Shown here: positions 1 through 10,211 of the stretch, in pieces | How the letters are laid out: each line of letters begins with the position of its first letter | How positions within the stretch are numbered: position 1 is the first letter of the stretch | Origin: Saccoglossus kowalevskii | Taxonomy: Eukaryota; Hemichordata; Enteropneusta; Harrimaniidae | NCBI RefSeq assembly: GCF_000003605.2 | Contig: NW_003140313.1 | Location: forward strand, 36,844 to 64,729 | DNA: 27,886 bases | Reading direction: 5' to 3' | Program-made: the position numbers and the translations under genes | The notes under the pieces: model-generated | Seen by the model: only the letters and a program-made list of their open reading frames with translations | Database searches by the model: none | Told to the model about the DNA's origin: nothing

Positions 1-254
1 CAGACTACAGTAAATACTGATGTACCCAAATATTCTATTTTGGGAACACTATTATTATTTTAGATAAACATGACAGACTAACTACCGCTACCATTACCCA
101 GCCACCTTCCAGTGGCTAAGTAAAACATGACGACCGGCCTTGGATTTGGTCGGACCACCTCTGATCATAAAACACTGCGTCATCCCTCAAAAATGTGGTT
201 TCCTTACAATACATGTATTGCACAAACAAACAATCAGAATAAAGTAATATCCAA

Positions 255-268
255 CCACTAGAGGGCGT
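255..268 (+). promoter_or_regulatory. CTCF-like motif CCACTAGAGGGCGT
   Basis: Matches 13 of 14 positions of the bilaterian CTCF core. Motif match only. Confidence 0.4.
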
Positions 269-1026
269 GAACATATCGATATAAATCAGTATGTGTATAA
301 AGAGAGCACCCATTTCTGCAATTGTGGAAGCCCGTCTTATATAACAGCGGCTATGGAGTTTGTGATCCATTTGACGGAACTATCTCATAATGTGGGGGTG
401 TTAGATTCTAAAAGAGGGATACATGTTGTTTTCTGTGCCAAGTCTATATTTTTAATAGATTGGTAACATTATTTTTTTTAACTAAATCATCTGCAATCGA
501 AGGTTTACCATCTCATTAACAAGCATAACAGACCTGGACAGAAACGTATTCGTAATTACTTGATTTTGAGAAGAAAAACACGCATGGTTCCCACGATAAT
601 TATGAACGCATTGCAGTTTAATGACTTTACAGAGAGAATTATGTACAAGAAAAACGACAAATTCACAAAAAAGGTCAAATTTTGATGAACCCGCTCATAA
701 AACACACACAATTTTGACAATCACTTTGTTAAAGGGTTTGCTAAATATATACACAACCGGAATCTACTTATATACAACTTACAATTTACATTAATCATCA
801 GAGATTACAGATTTCCCGTCCTGTTTATTACAAGTACTGGTTAAACAAACATCTATACATATCTGCAATATGATAGTTATGCATTTTTAATAAGGTGACA
901 TGACCATATATGGTTCTTGAATGTTTTGATCAGATCGTGTGATCAATGTCTTCAACAAAGCACTGGTTATTAGTTGAATGCAGCGATCTGCAATAGTGCT
1001 CAATATATCGGTTTATGTGAGTATGG

Positions 1027-1040
1027 CCGCTAGAGGGCGC
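1027..1040 (+). promoter_or_regulatory. CTCF-like motif CCGCTAGAGGGCGC
   Basis: Second 13-of-14 match, same orientation as the one at 255, upstream of the sulfotransferase cluster. Confidence 0.4.
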
Positions 1041-1932
1041 ACAAGTCAAAGCGGCACCCAGGATCTACTCATGATCCACGATTGAAGGAGAGCGGTGGGA
1101 ATGTATACATTTCCAATTATTGAAAATTTTATTTTTTTAAATTTACGTCTTGTGACAATGTACTACAACTAGTTCTTGAATAAAAGTATAATAATAAAAA
1201 TTTAAACACCAGCTAAAAGTATTCTCGGCTCACCTAAGCAGACGCTTAGCCCAACTACATATGCACTGTTCATGCTCCTGTACTAAGTGCAGTTGGTAAA
1301 AACTGATGAACGTCATGCCAGGAAAGCGTATGGGAAATCAAGTCCAATGGGAAAGGTAAGGAAATAGCATTTCACGGATATCGTGTTATTTTGCCTCGTT
1401 CGGGGAAGAAAATTTGAAAAGGGTATATTCAGAAGAATATATTACTCGAGTACAGTATTGTCCCTGTGTGCCAGTGTAAGTTGCGTATCTCCGTCTGAAA
1501 TAACAATCGTTTCTCGATTTGTATGTTAACGCTCTAAATTTGAAAACAAAAAAGTATAAAAAAGCAACATTTTGTGGGCAACAGGAAACATATGTTATTT
1601 CGCCGAATGCAATCAGTTCAGTGTGTGGTTTATAACGCCTCGCGTCAAGATTCCGATACCCTACTAAAAGATGTTATGAACAATACATGTTGTTTAGAAT
1701 GACTTTGGTTTATTTTGAAGATACACATGATGTACACATCCATGAAGGTCGAGATCTCGGCGAAACATTTTAAAAATTACGTTTGACATCAAGTGCAACG
1801 GCTTTGATTTCACAAAACGTGAATTTCATAGTCTGCTTCGCTTTCAATATACGTATCCAATGCCGCCAGTTGTAGAGAGAAAAAAATACGTGTACGCATG
1901 CACAGATGTGAATAATCTGTTTGTATATTTCC

Positions 1933-1944
1933 AGTGACGTCACT
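1933..1944. promoter_or_regulatory. CRE-type palindrome AGTGACGTCACT upstream of sulfotransferase A
   Basis: A perfect 12-bp palindrome holding TGACGTCA, the CREB/ATF consensus, about 355 bp before the start codon. Position is plausible for a proximal enhancer; binding is not shown. Confidence 0.5.
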
Positions 1945-2297
1945 TCAGTAATAGTCTGCTGAACCTTTCCAAAAGCGGAAATAATTCATTATGCGCGAGT
2001 GATCGTAAAATTGTGCGCCTCGTTATGGCCAACAATGACACAGCGTCGTTCTAGTCAGGGTATGTCATGATATTGACAATAATTCAGCTCTGTTTGTTGT
2101 ATGTTGTATTAGGGGATACTCCTGGAATAATAATATTCCTTGCTTGCTAGCGTATATTTATATATTTCAATTGACACTGTAATTAGTACCGGGTCCATAG
2201 GTCTGAATCTCAATGTAAAATGACCAAGCTGGCGCACTGAAACAGATGTCAGCACGTAACGTTGGATGTCCATTGCACTCAAGTCACATGATCGGAT

Positions 2298-3473
2298 ATG
2301 AGTCGTGTTGTTACTTATTTCATTGTATTATATGCGTGTAGTTTAACGTTGCTGTGTTATTTAGTGAATTTTACCATTCTTCACAGTCAAGTTCACAATA
2401 TTGCAGATGGTGATCAAATGAGCTTGGACGCTGTTTCACCGTATTTGCTCAGACGGCAACCTGATGTCAGCCAGAACCGTACTGTGAACATCAAACCATT
2501 GAAAGCTGCTCCACCGCCTAAATTGCCATCGAATGCTGGCTCAAACCTTACTGCATACATCAAGGCGAAGTTTGGAAACTCTTGCTATAAGGAAGAATCT
2601 TTCTCTCGGTGGTGGAGAAGTTACTTCTCCCTAGAGGACGAAATGTTAATGGATAATAATACAGGTTGTAGTAGATCTATATCCGATGTGTACATTGTTG
2701 GCGTTAAAAAGTGCGCCACCGACGCCATTAGAGATTTAATGGCTATTCACCCATATATAATGTACAGTCGGACAAGGACGCAGGAAATCCATTTTTATGA
2801 TAGACATTTTGATGAAGGATATGGATGGTATCGGAGACAATTTGGCTTTTCTAAAGAATGGCAGGTGGTTTTGGAAAAGACTCCTCAGACATTCTCCTTT
2901 CCGGAAGATGCTCCAAGAAAGATGGCTGAACTTAATCCGCAGACGAAGATTATTATGATACTTTGCGATCCTGTTGTCAGGGCGATTTCAGACTATGTAC
3001 ACGAGCTTAAAGTAAAATCCTATAAGAAAATTAACCCTCCTTACTATCGAATCAACCGACAATCTTTTGAACTTTCAGTATTCAAAGAACCTGGCAAGGT
3101 AGATGTTGATAACGAGCTCATCAATATGGGCATGTACTCGAAACACATGAAGAGGTGGTTGGAATATTTCCCAAAGACGCAAATACACGTGGTTGATGGC
3201 AACGATTTTAAACTAGACCCTGTATCAGAAATACAAAAGATCGAGATATTCCTGGGGTTACCAAACTTTCTACAGAAGTCACATTTAGAATTTAGACCTC
3301 CAAAATTGTTCTGCGTCACCTTCCCTAATAGTCGGTGTCCAAGAACGAAGAAAAAGGGAAGAGAACATCCTGAAGTACCCTACGAGGTTCTAAACAAACT
3401 CTACGAGTTCTATCGACCATATGACAATGAACTGCAGCATTTGTTGAATAAAACCTTCTCATGGATGCGATAG
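2298..3473 (+). CDS. Heparan sulfate 3-O-sulfotransferase-like protein, paralog A (single exon)
   Basis: Predicted 391-aa type II Golgi membrane enzyme moving sulfate from PAPS to a glycan. Residues 4-28 form an uncleaved signal anchor, followed by a stem to about 80 and a sulfotransferase domain to the end. Visible motifs: 5'-phosphosulfate loop GVKKCAT (135-141), EIHFYD (163-168), EKTP (193-196), 3'-phosphate loop LCDPVVRAISDY (222-233), Cys339/Cys347, then KGREHP (353-358). The EIHFYD, EKTP, paired-Cys and KGR-HP order is typical of the HS3ST family, where Glu, His, Asp and Lys are catalytic. Oddities: family GGT is CAT here, and the usual Arg after Leu in the 3' loop is Cys223. Length is normal for the family. 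The reading frame has no introns. The 2298 ATG is chosen because it sits directly before the anchor. An ATTAAA lies 17 bp after the stop and AATAAA at 3811 and 3958. A CHST15-like enzyme is the alternative; the acceptor glycan is unknown. Confidence 0.9.
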   Translation: MSRVVTYFIVLYACSLTLLCYLVNFTILHSQVHNIADGDQMSLDAVSPYLLRRQPDVSQNRTVNIKPLKAAPPPKLPSNAGSNLTAYIKAKFGNSCYKEESFSRWWRSYFSLEDEMLMDNNTGCSRSISDVYIVGVKKCATDAIRDLMAIHPYIMYSRTRTQEIHFYDRHFDEGYGWYRRQFGFSKEWQVVLEKTPQTFSFPEDAPRKMAELNPQTKIIMILCDPVVRAISDYVHELKVKSYKKINPPYYRINRQSFELSVFKEPGKVDVDNELINMGMYSKHMKRWLEYFPKTQIHVVDGNDFKLDPVSEIQKIEIFLGLPNFLQKSHLEFRPPKLFCVTFPNSRCPRTKKKGREHPEVPYEVLNKLYEFYRPYDNELQHLLNKTFSWMR

Positions 3474-3529
3474 AGATAATTAAAAAATACATTAAATCAC
3501 CATATAGACATAGAATCAAAGGTCATTTT

Positions 3530-3553
3530 CATTCATTCATTCATTCGTTCATT
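3530..3553. repeat. (CATT)6 microsatellite
   Basis: Six CATT units, the fifth changed to CGTT, in the 3' flank of sulfotransferase A. Confidence 0.85.
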
Positions 3554-4254
3554 TTTTATCCTAACACCATACACACACGGTTACGATTGGCAACCTCCCA
3601 GATTCTTAGAATGTTTCTTATATCATCGTGACGCTTATTCTTCATCTATTATTTGTATCTTGTAACAACTGAATTTCAAAATCAATTAAATAACTATTAA
3701 TTAATATCAATTAGCCTTGTACTGTACATCATTGAATATGACCAAACCGATAATGATTTTAAAAGGTTCTTAAATGCCGGGATCAGACTAAAATAGATGA
3801 TGAGTTTAATAATAAAAACAAAACTTAATTTTTGTCTACATACTAGATTTTTAACTGCCCAGCATAATTTTTCGTGTTGCCATGATGATGACGTGTTGTC
3901 ATGATGTAATGTGCGGCCCCAAATTTATGCGCTGCTTGACTCAATATCAGCGAATTCAATAAAGATGCCTAGCTAAGACGCTAGTAATATCTCACTAAAT
4001 ATTCATATACATAAGTTATTATTACACTAACGATATTTTCATCCAACCACTGAAATTTGCAGTCAAAAACTGATAGCATTGAGATATTACTAGCATCGTA
4101 CCTCGGCAGAGTGAAATGCTGTTTGTAAGAGGAACTGTCGGTATACACTGACTAAATTGAACCCAGTCAAGCACACACTTTAGAGTAGTATTAACATATA
4201 AGACCAAGGACTTATAAGATTAGTGTATACGAGTGGTGTGATATGCGGTGAAGA

Positions 4255-4264
4255 TCTCGCGAGA
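4255..4264. promoter_or_regulatory. TCTCGCGAGA promoter-type palindrome, copy 1
   Basis: Perfect palindrome, known in animals as a core promoter element bound by BANP and related factors. Found here in a non-coding gap 0.8 kb after sulfotransferase A. Confidence 0.5.
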
Positions 4265-4480
4265 ATTAAGGAAGTAACGCAAATTGCGAGATGGGCACAA
4301 AAACGCAATAGTTGTATCTTTGCACATTCACAAAGCGTGTATTACGTGAATTGTTTGTTTTTTTAATGAATACGACAATAATCTCGCTCATTTCTCTTTG
4401 CCGGCGCAATCCAACATATCTAAACATCCATGTTTTATGATGCCATTGGATAAAATACGTTCCATTGACGAGCGCATGGA

Positions 4481-4490
4481 TCTCGCGAGA
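4481..4490. promoter_or_regulatory. TCTCGCGAGA promoter-type palindrome, copy 2
   Basis: Identical palindrome 226 bp after copy 1. The outer flanks of the pair (GTGATAT before 4255, ATATCAC after 4490) are inverted, so the two could also be ends of a small element. Confidence 0.5.
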
Positions 4491-5022
4491 TTATATATAT
4501 CACCATACATAATTGAATAACCGTATTTTAAACATCTTTGATAACATAATATCTATATGAAAACTATGCTTGATTTTGCTTTTAATCAACTCCATCGTAT
4601 AGCTAGAAAGAACTATTGTTAAGGTAACCGAATAATCTGCCACAGCTGTTGGTTTCTATATTACAAATGAGCTCTGCCGTATTGAATGTTGTTACCCTTA
4701 GCAACAGAGCACAGGTTGCAGACTACTAAGGGTAGGTACTAGGGTGCTAAAGAGTACACTATGACATATAGTGGTTGTAGGTACAGTGTGTGTAATATAA
4801 TCATTCACCCATGAAAAGTAACCAATGGAAACCAATGAAAAGTCTGGGGAATTAACATTTTGTTCAGTGGAAATGTGTTACCAAAGATGAAATCGTGAAA
4901 ATTGTCATTGTATGTTTACAGTCAAGGTCAATATAAATTTCGTGTGTTTGCAAAGCACCACAATAATTGAAACGCCACTGTCGTTACGAGTTATCAGCGA
5001 ACATTTCACAATCAGCAACCAT

Positions 5023-5316
5023 GATGTCATATTCAGCAAATATGATGTCATAACTAGCAACTATGATGTCATATTTAGCAAACGTGATGTCATAACTAGC
5101 AACTATGATGTTATATTCAGCAAACGTGATGTCATAATTGGCAAATATGATGCCATATTCAGCAAACGTGATGTCATAACTAGCAACTATGATGTCATAT
5201 TCAGCAAATATGATGTCATAACTAGCAACTATGATGTCATATTCAGCAAACGTGATGTCATAACTAGCAAATATGATGCCATATTCAGCAAACGTGATGT
5301 CATAATTGGCAAATAT
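5023..5316. repeat. 21-bp minisatellite, about 14 units, with 42-bp higher-order pattern
   Basis: Units read roughly GATGTCATATTCAGCAAAC with two more bases, alternating with GATGTCATAACTAGCAACT versions, so a dimer period of 42 bp is visible. The period is divisible by three, which leaves an open frame across the array that is not a real gene. Nearly every unit carries TGATGTCA, one base from the bZIP palindrome TGACGTCA. Partial units extend a little on both sides. Confidence 0.93.
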
Positions 5317-5373
5317 GAGAACAATGTTGTGCTAGTAAGTATGTACAAGCGGGAAACTTTGGTTATTACGTAA

Positions 5374-6624
5374 TGACAATTGGATTAAAACGCTACGACA
5401 TTTAGAGCGGAAATGGGTTTAGTTCGGCAAATAAACAAGGTGCGACATTTTGTTTTGTTTAGTTATTTACTGAAACAATAATCAAAATCAATAATTCGAT
5501 AATCAATATTCTATCAATAAAGATATGGCGCCAAATTGGCGACGCGTGTTTATCAACACATTGCGACGACTAGTGTGGCATTTAGAGTAATTAACGTCAA
5601 ATATGTTTATAGTAATCATCACTATCTCCGACTTACTTTGAGTCAGTGTGTAAATGTCCAGACACTAATTTATTTTGGGTCATCTAATTAAAATACAAAT
5701 TGTGACACTATCCAATTGTCGAACTGCAAAGATTTTCGCTATATAACTAGAAATATACAACGGAATGTTTCTATGGATTATATTGGATACTGAAACTAGC
5801 GTCATTGGTTACTTTTTTTGGAGTATTATGATATCGTGTGAATGGTAACAAAATGTTAATTTTCAAATCTGAATAAATAATCTTAACATGATTGATGTTC
5901 TCTCCGTAACCTACATACTAACGCATAATTAAAAATACTGATTGTTTTCAATAAAAGTGATAAATATTTAATGGACTGTTATTAGTATGTACTATTAAAT
6001 ATCGTTCAATAACCAGCTCTGTATTTGCTATTGAATTGCTCAGATAACTTCAATAACCACGATTTATTTATATTGTTAAATGTGTACAATCCCAGCGACG
6101 TTCAAATGTACACTCTTGTCCAAATTAGGCATCATGAGTCATTAAGAGACTATGCAGATTAGTCGCGGATATATTAATTTGTTCCGTATTTTATATACAC
6201 TATACACTGTTGCATTTATTTTCTATCAAAACTGTAGAGTTTTGGTATTTTTTGAAAAGTGTTTGTCTGAGTAATTTAAAACACGTTTAGATGAAAAGTA
6301 AGCAAATTTTTCAAAATAAAACTCTGAGGGTTTTACGGGGACATAAATGTGTCATTAAAGTGTTTAATGATGCAATCAACAATACTAACAAAATTTAGTG
6401 AAAAATTAAACTATAATCTAGGACTCTAGTTGGGGACTTGTAATTAAACATTATGGTATTCATGTCATTGACCTAACTCGACAACCACCGATGGTGACGT
6501 ACGTAACTAAAACACTAATTTCTATTTAAACAGTGTGCTTTCAATTAGAAAAAAAACAGTGTGTTTTCATGAAAAACATGAAATTGCTCCACAGATTTAC
6601 AGTGTACAAACAATGTATTCTTTA
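5374..6624. other. Non-coding gap between minisatellite and TTAA MITE
   Basis: AT-rich with no recognised gene. The only motif noted is the near-palindrome CGCCAAATTGGCG at 5529-5541. Confidence 0.55.
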
Positions 6625-6628
6625 TTAA

Positions 6629-6788
6629 AGCTAGAGGGTCGTCACCTGCGCACGCGCGGGAATTGAGTCCCAAGCGACGATAACAACACACGCTAAAAAC
6701 GCAAAGGCTTATGGGTAGACGCTTGTTTGTAAACAATGACACGGCGCTATGGCCACCTGACGCATGCGTAGGTGGCGACTCTCCCGCT
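6629..6788. mobile_element. 160-bp MITE with TTAA target-site duplications
   Basis: Flanked by TTAA at 6625-6628 and 6789-6792. The terminal inverted repeats are about 28 bp with 22 matches: left AGCTAGAGGGTCGTCACC, right (inverted) AGCGGGAGAGTCGCCACC. It is noticeably richer in CpG than its surroundings (GCGCACGCGCGGG). TTAA duplications are known for piggyBac- and Kolobok-type elements; no transposase is present. Confidence 0.72.
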
Positions 6789-6792
6789 TTAA

Positions 6793-7664
6793 AGCAATGA
6801 TATATTAGATGGAAATTGTGTTTACAATTTGTTCAAAATTTTACTAGAAATGGTACCAATTTGTCATATTTTACTTTCAACTGCAATTGTTATGTTCAAG
6901 TTATCGACCTTACAGTTCGTTTACAAAGCTAATGTGATTCCAACCTGAAAATACCGGTATACTCTTAAAGACATAACAAAATTGTAATTATATCTGGAAC
7001 GGGTGGGATGAAGTAAAAATACACTGATTGTCCAATTTTAGAATTGCAAAATGGCGTGAGGGATATTGATGGATGCTATTTAATAGGACTGGAACAGGGA
7101 CATACCCGGCCGCTCATTGGGTCTTTAGGATCTTGAAATTCGCAATCTTTCAGATCTTGAATTCTATAGTGACACGCAAAAATATTCGAAAAAAATTCGC
7201 AGCTAATTATGCATTACGCCCCAAGTAGGTTTAGCAGTATTATTAAAAACTGTACAAAAACTTGCCTGCTTATGTAAAATTATAAACTAGCCTTTATGTT
7301 CATTCTGCCAGAACGAGGATTAAACATTTGAACATGTATTAGTGTTTTGTGCGCAACAATTCAGGAGATAAATTCAGGCCGAGTGTAGTATTATTAATTG
7401 AGGCAACTAATTAGTTTGTATTGACTGAGTAAAGAGTACTCCAACAAACATACATTGCTATAGCGGTGAAATCTAATGTTGATCAAAATACAACAATATG
7501 CTCAATTTCAAACAAAATCACTAAAAATAAAGAACAGATCCAAATTGGGCGAAAACACTTGTTCATTGATACTGAAAGTATAAATCTACTAATATTTAAA
7601 GAGACGATTATTTATTTCTCATTTATATTACTTAATTGCTTTTATTGCCTTTTTACTCTCGGCG
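6793..7664. other. Non-coding gap before sulfotransferase B
   Basis: AT-rich and lacking any supportable gene; the short open frame at 7466-7693 is low-complexity and runs into the MITE. Confidence 0.5.
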
Positions 7665-7869
7665 CAACAAAGGCGTTCCTCTCATCTTTATAAATACATC
7701 AATTTCACAATTCAAACAGAAATGTAGGGGTTTCTATTGGCCGATTGAATGTCATTGGAACGTTTTTGAATGACGTTGTTGCGCACTGTGCTCGTTCGTT
7801 GGCCGGTTTGATTCAATTTGATTGAAATTAATAAATATTTATAAAACTGATGAAATGCCTTTGTCGAGG
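7665..7869. mobile_element. MITE copy 1, directly upstream of sulfotransferase B
   Basis: Shares ACTCTCGGC-CAACAAAGGC, CATCTTTATAAATA, and the block GGGGTTTCTATTGGCCGATT with 12534-12733. The ends are imperfect terminal inverted repeats of about 38 bp: the left end reads CAACAAAGGCGTTCC and the right end ATGCCTTTGTC. About 25 bp near 7780-7805 are absent from the sister copy. No target-site duplication could be defined. It ends about 100 bp before the start codon of sulfotransferase B and carries TATAAAA and two ATTGG boxes. Confidence 0.75.
7735..7846 (+). promoter_or_regulatory. Putative core promoter of sulfotransferase B inside the MITE
   Basis: TATAAAA at 7840-7846 lies about 120 bp before the ATG. 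ATTGG (inverted CCAAT) occurs near 7736 and again near 7755, the usual NF-Y distance upstream of a TATA box. All three lie within the MITE copy. No transcription start was measured; this is inferred from spacing. Confidence 0.45.
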
Positions 7870-7966
7870 CATGGATAACTGTCACTGCTTAGCTTAGTCA
7901 AACTTTGCGACAGCTGGTAACCGGTCATGAGGTAAATCTCTGTTGCGGTAGGCATGCACAAACACG

Positions 7967-9094
7967 ATGAAGGACGTGTTCTTTTATTTCGCTTTACTGT
8001 TCACTGGGAGTCTTCCTTTCGTGGTCATGTTCTTGAACTACAGTCACTACCACGACCACCGTGCGCACACTCTGTCCCGTAACGATGACAGTGACACAGT
8101 GAAAGAGGAATCAAGTTCGCGCGGAGAACGTCCGGAAATTGCGTCCGATGTTGGAACTAATCTCACCACGTATATAAGAACTAAGTTTGGACACTCGTGT
8201 TATAGAGAAGAAGCATTCGATATGTGGTGGGAACGTTACTACCTGGATGACGAGCTGCTTGTCGCAGATCAAGCAGGTTGCGGGAAAAGGCTGTCAGACG
8301 TATTTATCATTGGTGCAAAAAAGTGTGCCTCTGACGCCGTCAGAGATCTGTTAGCCATTCACCCTTACGTTATGTTCAGTCGTACCAGGAGTGCGGAAAT
8401 TCATTTTTACGATAGACACTACAAACAGGGTGTTGACTGGTATCGAAATCAATTTTCCTATGCTAGAGAATGGCAACTCATTCTGGAAAAGACACCACAG
8501 ACCATCTCCTTTCCAGAGGATGCTCCAAGGAAGATGGCAACAGAAGCAAATCAAAACACAAAGATTGTTGCCATTTTGTGCGACCCCGTTGTCAGGGCAA
8601 TGTCCGATTATGAGCACGAATTGAAAGTGAAATGGTATAAAATATTTAACCCTCCTTATTATAGAATCATACGCAAATCATTCAAATTGTCGGTCTTTAA
8701 CGAATCAGGGCTGGTAGACGCTGGCAACGAGCTCATCAATATGGGCATGTACTCGAAACACATGAAGAGGTGGTTGGAATATTTCCCGAAGACACAAATT
8801 CATCTGGCTGATGGGAACGATTTTAAACTTGATCCTGTATCAGAAATACAGAAGATTGAAACATTCCTTGGATTGCCAAACTTTGTACAACAGAAACACC
8901 TTGATTTCACACGTTCCAAATTTTACTGCATAATTTTTCCAAGACTTAGATGTCCACAATTGCGAATAAAAGGTCGAGAACATCCCACATTGCCGGACGA
9001 AGATCTAGCAAAACTATATGATTTCTACCGACCGTATGACATTGAACTTCAACAGTTATTTAACAGAACGTTTTCATGGATCAGTAATGAATGA
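7967..9094 (+). CDS. Heparan sulfate 3-O-sulfotransferase-like protein, paralog B (single exon)
   Basis: Predicted 375-aa type II membrane sulfotransferase, same family and strand as the genes at 2298 and 10926. Signal anchor at about residues 4-24; the stem is short and charged. The 5'-phosphosulfate loop is GAKKCAS (116-122), with Ser where the paralogs have Thr. EIHFYD is at 144-149, EKTP at 174-177 and LCDPVVRAMSDY at 204-215, with Cys205 in place of the family Arg. The Cys321/Cys329 pair and KGREHP (335-340) are kept. The C-terminus has a few extra residues after the conserved FSW. The 7967 ATG opens right before the hydrophobic anchor, with A at -3. A TATAAAA at 7840-7846 and inverted CCAAT boxes upstream lie inside a MITE. 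The frame is open throughout, so the gene looks functional. Substrate is unknown. Confidence 0.9.
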   Translation: MKDVFFYFALLFTGSLPFVVMFLNYSHYHDHRAHTLSRNDDSDTVKEESSSRGERPEIASDVGTNLTTYIRTKFGHSCYREEAFDMWWERYYLDDELLVADQAGCGKRLSDVFIIGAKKCASDAVRDLLAIHPYVMFSRTRSAEIHFYDRHYKQGVDWYRNQFSYAREWQLILEKTPQTISFPEDAPRKMATEANQNTKIVAILCDPVVRAMSDYEHELKVKWYKIFNPPYYRIIRKSFKLSVFNESGLVDAGNELINMGMYSKHMKRWLEYFPKTQIHLADGNDFKLDPVSEIQKIETFLGLPNFVQQKHLDFTRSKFYCIIFPRLRCPQLRIKGREHPTLPDEDLAKLYDFYRPYDIELQQLFNRTFSWISNE

Positions 9095-9460
9095 ACATGG
9101 CGTTGGTGTTAGTCCTAGTAGATGTACCTATTACAATTACAATCTACGCAACTAGGTACTTCCAAACCAGCTGTCTGCGACATTTGCCGTCATAAAAAAA
9201 AACATACACTGTTAATCAAGACTCCTACATTTTTAGTACTTTTCCCACTGTGTATATTTTCAAATTGGTCTTGATAGCTCTAGTTTAATGTTTTAATATG
9301 AACTCAAGAAACACTCGTTTCTCCGATGATAACATGATGATATTTCCCATATTTCCAGTGTCATCATTTCACGAATCCGTATCAGACGAATCAACATTTG
9401 AACCCAGCGTTCACGATCATATCAATAGTCTCCATACCGTCATCAGTAAACAAAAAATAA

Positions 9461-9574
9461 AGGGCGGTGAGTCTTGTTTGATATGGGGCTCATGACGACG
9501 TACACAACGCACGTAAAATACAATGTTTGTTCACGCGAAATTCTACGCACGCGCTGCGCGACGTCCACCGCCCT
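9461..9574. mobile_element. 114-bp MITE-like element with AGGGCGGTG ends
   Basis: Begins AGGGCGGTGAGTC and ends with the inverse CACCGCCCT followed by TTAA (9575-9578); the left flank is ATAA, one base from TTAA. The inverted repeats are about 10 bp. It shares its ends with the larger element at 9730-10028 and may be an internally deleted form. It includes the CpG-rich string GCACGCGCTGCGCGACG. Confidence 0.6.
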
Positions 9575-9729
9575 TTAAATACAATGCAGCCATAATCTAG
9601 CATTTTCGTATGTTCAATTATGTCTATAACTTGCAACAATTTATTCAATATTACTCTTAAAACATGTTAGTGTACAAATCAATGTCTTTGTCATTGAATC
9701 ATTCTCATTATTTGTACGAATATCTTTAA

Positions 9730-10028
9730 AGGGCGGTAGTCGTCGTGCAACGCATGCGAGAGATATATGGGTATCGTATAAACAAAGATGGCGACTTTGA
9801 CTGTTGCGCAGATCAACGAGCAAAAACTGAGACGTCACCATGCTTTATTTGGGTATTGTTTAGGTGATTGGAAGGTATCGAAGGAGTCACCGGTGGTACT
9901 TAGTGCAAGTCACGCCTAGGTCAAACCTCATACTTGTGATTTTCATTAGAAGAGCGCATTGGATTGTGGGAAAATCAATGTTTATAAACATAAATGTCGT
10001 ACATGCGCAGCGCGACGACCACCGCCCT
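9730..10028. mobile_element. 299-bp MITE-like element with AGGGCGGT ends
   Basis: The left end (AGGGCGGTAGTCGTCGTGC) and the inverted right end (AGGGCGGTGGTCGTCGCGC) match over about 28 bp with a handful of differences. The left flank is TTAA (9726-9729); the right is TCAA. The interior contains AAGATGGCGAC, a YY1-like motif. It has the same end signature as 9461-9574 and a similar pattern to 6629-6788, suggesting one TTAA-targeting family. No transposase frame. Confidence 0.65.
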
Positions 10029-10185
10029 TCAATATATGAATATATCTCAAACGCAAAGAGTCGCCGAGATCTCTTTGAGTTTGAGTGGACCACGAGACTT
10101 GTTTTGCCACCGTCATTTTCTATCGTCATCGCGTCCATTATTCTCTTATATAACTAAGGTAGACGTGAACAGTGAGCGCGGTAAC

Positions 10186-10211
10186 GGGGGTGGGGGGTGG
10201 GGATGGGGTGG
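10186..10211 (+). other. G-quadruplex-type tract
   Basis: Runs of 5, 6, 4 and 4 G separated by T, T and AT, followed by TGG. This meets the usual four-run G-quadruplex pattern with very short loops. It sits in a CpG-rich stretch about 715 bp before sulfotransferase C. Confidence 0.85.

Larger units (their letters stand above)
1..2297. other. Non-coding 5' flank of sulfotransferase A
   Basis: AT-rich sequence with no credible exon on either strand. It holds two CTCF-like motifs and a CRE palindrome. No TATA box could be chosen with confidence. Confidence 0.6.
3474..4911. other. Non-coding gap after sulfotransferase A
   Basis: Contains the (CATT)6 repeat, poly(A) signal candidates (3811, 3958), two TCTCGCGAGA palindromes and a 9-bp inverted repeat TACCCTTAG/CTAAGGGTA at 4693-4701 and 4726-4734. 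No gene recognised. Confidence 0.55.

Noticed and set aside
4912-5373. 153-aa open frame with seven-residue repeats (DVIFSKR-like)
   Set aside because: It is the translation of a 21-bp minisatellite whose period is a multiple of three; there is no conserved domain and no gene context.
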